The notes beneath the pieces are model-generated. The model worked only from the letters and a program-made list of their open reading frames with translations, did no database searches and was not told the origin of the DNA. 20,545 nucleotides of DNA, from positions 1 through 20,545 of the forward strand of contig PMWR01000568.1 in NCBI GenBank assembly GCA_003166055.1, given 5' to 3'. The position numbers and the translations under genes were made by a program. Shown here piece by piece: positions 15,954-20,545 of the stretch. The stretch comes from Acidobacteriaceae bacterium. GTDB lineage: Bacteria > Acidobacteriota > Terriglobia > Terriglobales > Acidobacteriaceae. Within the stretch, counting starts at the first letter, position 1. Every line of letters begins with the position of its first letter.

Positions 15954-15969
15954 CATGCTATTTGGCATG
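15954..15969. promoter_or_regulatory. Palindromic operator 3 (divergent copy)
   Basis: CATGC-TATTTG-GCATG. Its central 14 bases (15955-15968, ATGCTATTTGGCAT) match the other two at 11 of 14 positions while keeping outer symmetry. It starts exactly 46 bp after operator 2 and lies 23 bp before the proposed GTG start of the regulator, so occupancy would block promoter clearance or initiation. Confidence 0.6.
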
Positions 15970-15991
15970 TTGTTGTATCAAAGGATGATGT

Positions 15992-16348
15992 GTGGCATAT
16001 TTGGACATTTTTCTAGACATGATGGATGCCTACCGGACGGAACTTGGAGACGCTTTTCCATCAGCGGACCCAAGGTCGGTGGTGCTGGTTCTCCGGGAAT
16101 GCAACAGGCCTGTATCGAAGTCGCAAACGCAGATCGCTCAAGTGATCGGGATCCCCCAACCCAACGTGGCGAAGTTGATGAAAAAGATGATCGCCCGCGG
16201 ATGGCTGGAGGTAACCAAGCCTGATCCAAAAACAGCAGTGAAGACTGTCAAGATCAGCTTCAGTGGTTACGGCATGCTTGACTCCTTCGAAAAGGCATGC
16301 CAACGAGCTGCGAAGAGCGCTTCTAAAGCGAAGGCGTCAAGTACCTAA
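15992..16348 (+). CDS. Small MarR-like winged-helix regulator
   Basis: The 118-residue protein has a winged helix-turn-helix. It contains a helical part with VVLVLRECN, then [20 protein letters not shown] (46-65), then [11 protein letters not shown] and [10 protein letters not shown] as wing strands, and a basic Ala/Lys-rich tail. I prefer the GTG at 15992 because AAAGGA lies 6 bases upstream; ATG 16019 would lack a ribosome binding site and shorten the first helix. It is the first gene of the rightward helicase-methylase operon, and three palindromes precede it. It is therefore probably an autorepressor that keeps the defence operon silent until needed. Regulators of this size commonly head BREX and related defence operons. 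Ligand and trigger are unknown. Confidence 0.75.
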   Translation: MAYLDIFLDMMDAYRTELGDAFPSADPRSVVLVLRECNRPVSKSQTQIAQVIGIPQPNVAKLMKKMIARGWLEVTKPDPKTAVKTVKISFSGYGMLDSFEKACQRAAKSASKAKASST

Positions 16349-16451
16349 CGAACTCCAACGCAGAATGAACAGAAGGCACAATCGTGTCAAATTTCAGCGA
16401 ACGCGTTTCATTCATCTCGGCGGGTGGAGATATTCGTTTCAAGGGCAAGAC

Positions 16452-19400
16452 ATGTTGAAGCTGGAAGAGATCAAGAGTCAGTCGGCTATCTCGGGTATCG
16501 ATCCCAACCGCCCCGTCCGTATTGTGGCAACGGAGTTTGTCGGCGATCATGCGCTCACCGTCTACTACAAGACGATTGAAGGCGCTGTTCTGGAGAGAAT
16601 GCTTTTCAGGGCCGACGAACCGGCTCTCTTCCTGGCAGAAGCCGGCCGTCCGTGGGCATTCGACGCCTCGGGTGAGGATTTCAAGCTCGCTGCCGAGGCA
16701 TTCCGGATTCATCTGGCACACCTTTTTGATCCGATGATGGCCGTCCATACCTCGAACATTGAGCCGCTTCCCCATCAGATCACCGCAGTTTATGAGGCGA
16801 TGCTGCCCAAACAGCCGCTGCGCTTTGTGCTCGCCGATGACCCCGGTGCGGGCAAGACGATTATGGCGGGACTCTACATCCGCGAGTTGATTATGCGGGC
16901 CGACGCCGTTCGCATCCTCGTTGTCGCTCCTGGCAGCTTAGTCAATCAATGGCAGGATGAACTTTTCGAGAAGTTCGGGCTGAGCTTCACTATTTTCTCC
17001 CGCGAGCACGTTGAGCAATCCTTGAGTGGCAATCCGTTTGAGGACACGGACTTCATTATCGCGAGACTCGATCAGCTCTCCCGCAACGAGGATTTGCAGG
17101 AAAGGCTCAAGTCCTCACGCTGGGATCTGATCGTCGTGGATGAAGCCCACAAGCTGTCAGCAAACTACTACGGAAACAAGATCAACACGACAAAGCGCTT
17201 TGAGCTTGGACAGCTTCTCGGCAGCGTCACTCGCCACTTTCTCTTGATGACCGCGACTCCGCACAACGGCAAAGAGGCGGACTTCCAGCTTTTCCTTTCT
17301 CTGCTGGACTCTGACCGTTTCTACGGGAAGTTCCGGGACGGCGCCCACAAAGTGGACGTAGCGGACCTCATGCGGAGAATGGTCAAGGAAGAAATGCTCC
17401 GCTTCGACGGCACGCACCTCTTTCCAGAGCGCCGTGCCTATACAGCTTCCTACAAGCTGTCAAATGCGGAGAGGGCTCTTTACCAAGCCGTGACGACCTA
17501 CGTCACGGAAGAAATGAATCGCGCAGATCGTCTTCAGGATGGTGGCCGCAAAGGGACCGTTGGCTTTGCATTGGCTGCACTCCAGCGCCGCTTGGCTTCC
17601 AGTCCAGAGGCCATCTATCAGTCCCTTCGCCGGCGCCACGGCAAGATGAAACGTCGTTTGGAGGAGGAACAGCTTCGCTCCCGCGGTCGATTGGAGGCCC
17701 TCCCTATCGAGCGAAGTGCGGATGACCTCTGGGATCTCGCAGACCAGTTGCCCGCCGAGGAGTTCGACCAGTTTGAGGAAGAGGTCGTCGATCAGGCTAC
17801 CGCAGCTCAGACTATTCAGGAACTGGAAGCTGAAATCTTGCAACTAGCCGACCTGGAGGCTCAGGCCCTCCTACTCAGGAGTTCCAACCAGGATCGCAAG
17901 TGGGACGAGCTTTCCCATATTCTCCAGGACAACCCTGTAATGCGGGATGCCGATGGGAACCAGCGCAAGCTCATCATCTTTACTGAGCACAAGGACACGT
18001 TGCATTACCTTGACCGGAAGATCAAGGACCTGCTGGGTAGCCAGGAAGCCGTCGTTCAAATCCATGGGAGTGTTCACCGGGATGAGCGTCGCAAAATCCA
18101 AGAGCTATTCCGCGTCGATCCCCGCGTTCGCGTACTCGTGGCTACTGATGCGGCTGGCGAAGGTATCAACCTTCAGAATGCAAATCTGATGGTCAACTAT
18201 GACCTCCCCTGGAACCCGAACCGAATTGAGCAACGATTCGGGCGGATTCATCGTATCGGCCAGACTCAGATGTGCCACTTGTGGAATATGCTAGCCGCCG
18301 AAACCCGAGAGGGCGATGTGTTTGCCCGCCTTTTTCAGAAACTGGAAATTCAACGCGAGGCTCTCGGCGGGCGCGTCTTCGACATCCTTGGCGAAGTCTT
18401 CGAGGAAAAGAGCCTCAAAGACCTGCTCATCGAAGCCATCCGCTACGGGGACGATCCAAAACGCCGCGACGAGTTGCGAACCAAGGTGGAAGGCGCACTC
18501 GACACGGCTCATATCGAAGAAATTCTCTCCCGCAATGCCCTGTCTGAAGAAGTCATGGACCTGCAACGCCTGTACACGGTCAAGGAAGAGATGGAAAAGG
18601 CCGAGGCGCGCAAGCTACAGCCCTACTTCATTCGGTCCTATTTCTCCCAGGCCTTTCAGCAACTCGGTGGTGAATTGCGCCCCCGTGAAGAGGGCCGCTA
18701 CGAGATAACGAATGTCCCGGCCATCATTCGCGAGCGGGATCGGCAGCTTACGGGCCGGGACCGGCGCAATCTAAATCCGGTCACTCTCCGTTACGAGCGG
18801 GTCTGTTTTGAAAAGAAGTTTGTGCGCTTAGAAGATCGCGCCGCCGCTCCGATGGCCAGCCTCCTGCATCCGGCCCATCCGCTCATGCAGGCGGTGACTG
18901 ATCTCACTCTTGAGAGGTTGCGCAACAATCTAAAGCAGGGAGCGGTCTTTGTTGACCCGGTCGAGTCTGGCGCAGATCCCGCCACCGATCCTCGCATCAT
19001 GTTTCTCGTGGACCACTCGATTCGTCAGGGAGGCGATTCGGGGCGGACCATCTCCCGGCTCGTACAGTTCATCGATATACATGCAGATGGACAGGCCAGC
19101 AATGCCGGGTGGGCGCCTCACCTTGACCTCCAGCCAGCGTCGGAAGCGGACCTCCAACTGATCCCCGACATACTCGCCGCCAGTTGGATTACCCAGGATC
19201 TTGAGAAGCTCGCCATCCGGCAGGCTTCGGCGACCATCGTGCCGGAGCATCTCCGAACCGTCAAAGAGCGAGTCGAGCGCAATGCAGACCGTGTCCTTGC
19301 CGCGGTGCAGGACCGCCTGGTGAGGGAGATCAATCACTGGCAGAACCGTCGTCTTCGGATGCAGGAGGAGATTGCCGCAGGCAAAGTGCCGCGCATGACT

Positions 19401-19997
19401 CTGGGCAACATCGACCGCATCCTTGACGACCTGACCAATCGCCTTCGCAGTCGCCAGCTTGAATTGGCCGCCTTGAAAGATGTCAGCTCGGCCACGCCGG
19501 TTGTGTTGGGTGGAGCGCTGGTCATACCGGCAGGATTGCTGGCGAAAAGACGCGGTGAACCAGCGGCCAGCGCCACGTGGAGCGCCGATGCTGAGGCAAG
19601 GAGACGCATCGAGCGAATCGCAATGGATGCCGTTATCAAAGCGGAACAGGCGCTCGGTCACCAGGTTTTGGATGTCTCGGCCCAGAAGTGTGGCTGGGAT
19701 ATTACCAGCCAGCCTCCAGCGATTCCTGGCTGCCCTCTCCCTGAGCCAAGGCACATTGAGGTCAAGGGGCGCATCCAGGGAAGCGATACCATTACAGTGA
19801 CAAGCAACGAGATCATGTACGGCTTGAACCAGCGGGAGAAGTTTCTGCTTGCCATCGTACTTGTTGATGGCGAGCAACCCAACGGACCATACTACATTCG
19901 TTGCCCGTTTACGCAGGAGCCAGACTGGGCAACCACCAGCGTCAACCTCAACCTGAAATCTTTGCTTTCACGGGCAGAACCCGCATTCCCGAGTTAA
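16452..19997 (+). CDS. SNF2/DEAH-type helicase with C-terminal DUF3883 domain (DrmD/BrxHII-like)
   Basis: This 1181-residue superfamily 2 translocase is predicted to use ATP to move along or remodel DNA. Visible motifs are: [13 protein letters not shown] (Q-like, from 106), Walker [11 protein letters not shown] (127-136), DEAH (230-233), TATPHNG (267-273), [13 protein letters not shown] (near 563) and [10 protein letters not shown] (near 600). A long helical region follows. The C-terminal ~120 residues form a DUF3883-type domain with D1083 (CGWDI) and HIEVKGR (E1103-V-K1105), a PD-(D/E)XK-like arrangement that may be a nuclease or DNA-binding fold. I use ATG 16452 (AAGGG upstream), where the conserved N-terminus [13 protein letters not shown] starts; the frame is open back to 16263. 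The next gene, a DUF1156 methylase, starts 6 bp later. This pairing is seen in DISARM class 1 and BREX type 3-like systems. Confidence 0.88.
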   Translation: MLKLEEIKSQSAISGIDPNRPVRIVATEFVGDHALTVYYKTIEGAVLERMLFRADEPALFLAEAGRPWAFDASGEDFKLAAEAFRIHLAHLFDPMMAVHTSNIEPLPHQITAVYEAMLPKQPLRFVLADDPGAGKTIMAGLYIRELIMRADAVRILVVAPGSLVNQWQDELFEKFGLSFTIFSREHVEQSLSGNPFEDTDFIIARLDQLSRNEDLQERLKSSRWDLIVVDEAHKLSANYYGNKINTTKRFELGQLLGSVTRHFLLMTATPHNGKEADFQLFLSLLDSDRFYGKFRDGAHKVDVADLMRRMVKEEMLRFDGTHLFPERRAYTASYKLSNAERALYQAVTTYVTEEMNRADRLQDGGRKGTVGFALAALQRRLASSPEAIYQSLRRRHGKMKRRLEEEQLRSRGRLEALPIERSADDLWDLADQLPAEEFDQFEEEVVDQATAAQTIQELEAEILQLADLEAQALLLRSSNQDRKWDELSHILQDNPVMRDADGNQRKLIIFTEHKDTLHYLDRKIKDLLGSQEAVVQIHGSVHRDERRKIQELFRVDPRVRVLVATDAAGEGINLQNANLMVNYDLPWNPNRIEQRFGRIHRIGQTQMCHLWNMLAAETREGDVFARLFQKLEIQREALGGRVFDILGEVFEEKSLKDLLIEAIRYGDDPKRRDELRTKVEGALDTAHIEEILSRNALSEEVMDLQRLYTVKEEMEKAEARKLQPYFIRSYFSQAFQQLGGELRPREEGRYEITNVPAIIRERDRQLTGRDRRNLNPVTLRYERVCFEKKFVRLEDRAAAPMASLLHPAHPLMQAVTDLTLERLRNNLKQGAVFVDPVESGADPATDPRIMFLVDHSIRQGGDSGRTISRLVQFIDIHADGQASNAGWAPHLDLQPASEADLQLIPDILAASWITQDLEKLAIRQASATIVPEHLRTVKERVERNADRVLAAVQDRLVREINHWQNRRLRMQEEIAAGKVPRMTLGNIDRILDDLTNRLRSRQLELAALKDVSSATPVVLGGALVIPAGLLAKRRGEPAASATWSADAEARRRIERIAMDAVIKAEQALGHQVLDVSAQKCGWDITSQPPAIPGCPLPEPRHIEVKGRIQGSDTITVTSNEIMYGLNQREKFLLAIVLVDGEQPNGPYYIRCPFTQEPDWATTSVNLNLKSLLSRAEPAFPS

Positions 19998-20003
19998 TTC
20001 CCC

Positions 20004-20545
20004 ATGGCATCAAGCAAAACTGTCGAAGTTAAAAGTCCGCGCAAGCTCATCGAAGTGGCATTGCCGCTGGACAAAATTAATGCAGCCGCAGCGCGAGAGA
20101 AGTCGATTCGTCACGGTCATCCCAGCACATTGCATCTCTGGTGGGCACGGCGACCGCTGGCGGCTGCTCGGGCAGTTCTCTTTGCCCAATTGGTGAACGA
20201 TCCAGGCTACGAGCGACATCTCAATCGTGGCGTAAACAAGGTTGAAGCGGCGAAAGAGCGGGAACGGCTCTTCAAAATCATTGAAGACCTGGTAGTTTGG
20301 GAAAACACAAACAACGAGACAGTGCTCAACGCTGCACGCGCAGAAATATGGAAGTCCTGGCGCGAGACCTGCGAGCTGAATCGTAACCACCCTGACGCAG
20401 CCACGCTCTTCAATCCGGAGAAACTGCCCGCCTTCCACGATCCGTTCGCCGGTGGCGGTGCCATTCCGCTGGAGGCGCAGCGGCTCGGTCTCGAAAGCTA
20501 CGCGTCCGACCTCAACCCCGTCGCCGTCACCATCAATAAGGCGAT
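20004..20545 (+). CDS. DUF1156 (COG1743) adenine-specific DNA methyltransferase, partial
   Basis: The gene starts at ATG 20004, 6 bp after the helicase stop, and runs off the right edge after 180 codons. The N-terminus shows the DUF1156 signature ([48 protein letters not shown]). The SAM-binding motif I follows, [14 protein letters not shown] (145-158), with [14 protein letters not shown] after it. The catalytic NPPY-type motif would lie beyond the window. Family knowledge places these N6-adenine methylases with SNF2-like helicases in anti-phage systems (PglXI of BREX type 3; methylases of DISARM-like loci), where methylation marks self DNA. It is co-transcribed with the helicase and the winged-helix regulator. 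Confidence 0.88.
   Translation, partial: MASSKTVEVKSPRKLIEVALPLDKINAAAAREKSIRHGHPSTLHLWWARRPLAAARAVLFAQLVNDPGYERHLNRGVNKVEAAKERERLFKIIEDLVVWENTNNETVLNAARAEIWKSWRETCELNRNHPDAATLFNPEKLPAFHDPFAGGGAIPLEAQRLGLESYASDLNPVAVTINKA

Noticed and set aside
15863..15969. CRISPR-like array
   Set aside because: Only three short palindromic units with 28-32 bp between them, one divergent and no cas genes. An operator array fits better.
15988..16224. A frame starting MCGIFGHF, like the N-terminus of class II glutamine amidotransferases
   Set aside because: Similarity ends after eight residues, the remainder is not family-like, and the frame overlaps the better supported winged-helix gene.
18930..19877. 315-codon minus-strand frame inside the helicase
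   Set aside because: Antisense shadow of the helicase C-terminal region; no family features.

Overview
The window looks like a chromosomal segment of a moderately GC-rich soil-type bacterium. An ImuA-ImuB-DnaE2 cassette, an RHS fragment with a surface-type Ig-like tail, and the general protein style would fit Acidobacteriota. That placement is an inference and the sequence alone cannot settle it.

Layout. (1) 1-2953 is a scar zone with no intact gene: a truncated tyrosine integrase fused to an RHS/YD-repeat fragment with an unrelated Ig-like tail, the 5' half of a tRNA-Gly gene, a possible 3' end of a tRNA-Ser, and three copies of a 10-bp direct repeat. It reads as a much rearranged integration hot spot. 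(2) 2954-9377 is an intact DNA-damage-tolerance block. imuA, imuB and dnaE2 form a tightly overlapping minus-strand operon for SOS mutagenesis. Divergent from it is a YedK/HMCES-type SRAP gene that protects abasic sites. (3) 9378-15611 is a defence-type accessory region. It holds a large TIR-like/P-loop ATPase gene broken by a single in-frame TGA between Walker A and Walker B, an unrecognised protein ending in a PD-(D/E)XK nuclease domain, and a minus-strand PIN-domain/XRE-ImmA metallopeptidase pair that overlaps by 4 bp. (4) 15609-20545 starts with a frameshifted macrodomain remnant. Then come three 14-18 bp palindromes spaced exactly 46 bp apart, a small MarR-like winged-helix regulator, a large SNF2/DEAH-type helicase with a C-terminal DUF3883 nuclease-like domain, and the first 180 codons of a DUF1156 (COG1743) adenine-specific DNA methyltransferase that runs off the window.

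How they work together. The imu block is a self-contained translesion mutasome. The right-hand regulator-helicase-methylase operon is most likely the start of an anti-phage system related to DISARM class 1 (DrmD/DrmMI) or BREX type 3 (BrxHII/PglXI). The diagnostic partners (DrmA/B/C, or BrxC/PglZ) would lie beyond base 20545. The palindromes are the likely operators of the regulator. The middle region shows both live-looking defence modules (nuclease, PIN/ImmA) and decaying ones (ATPase with stop codon, macrodomain), as expected for a defence island in turnover.
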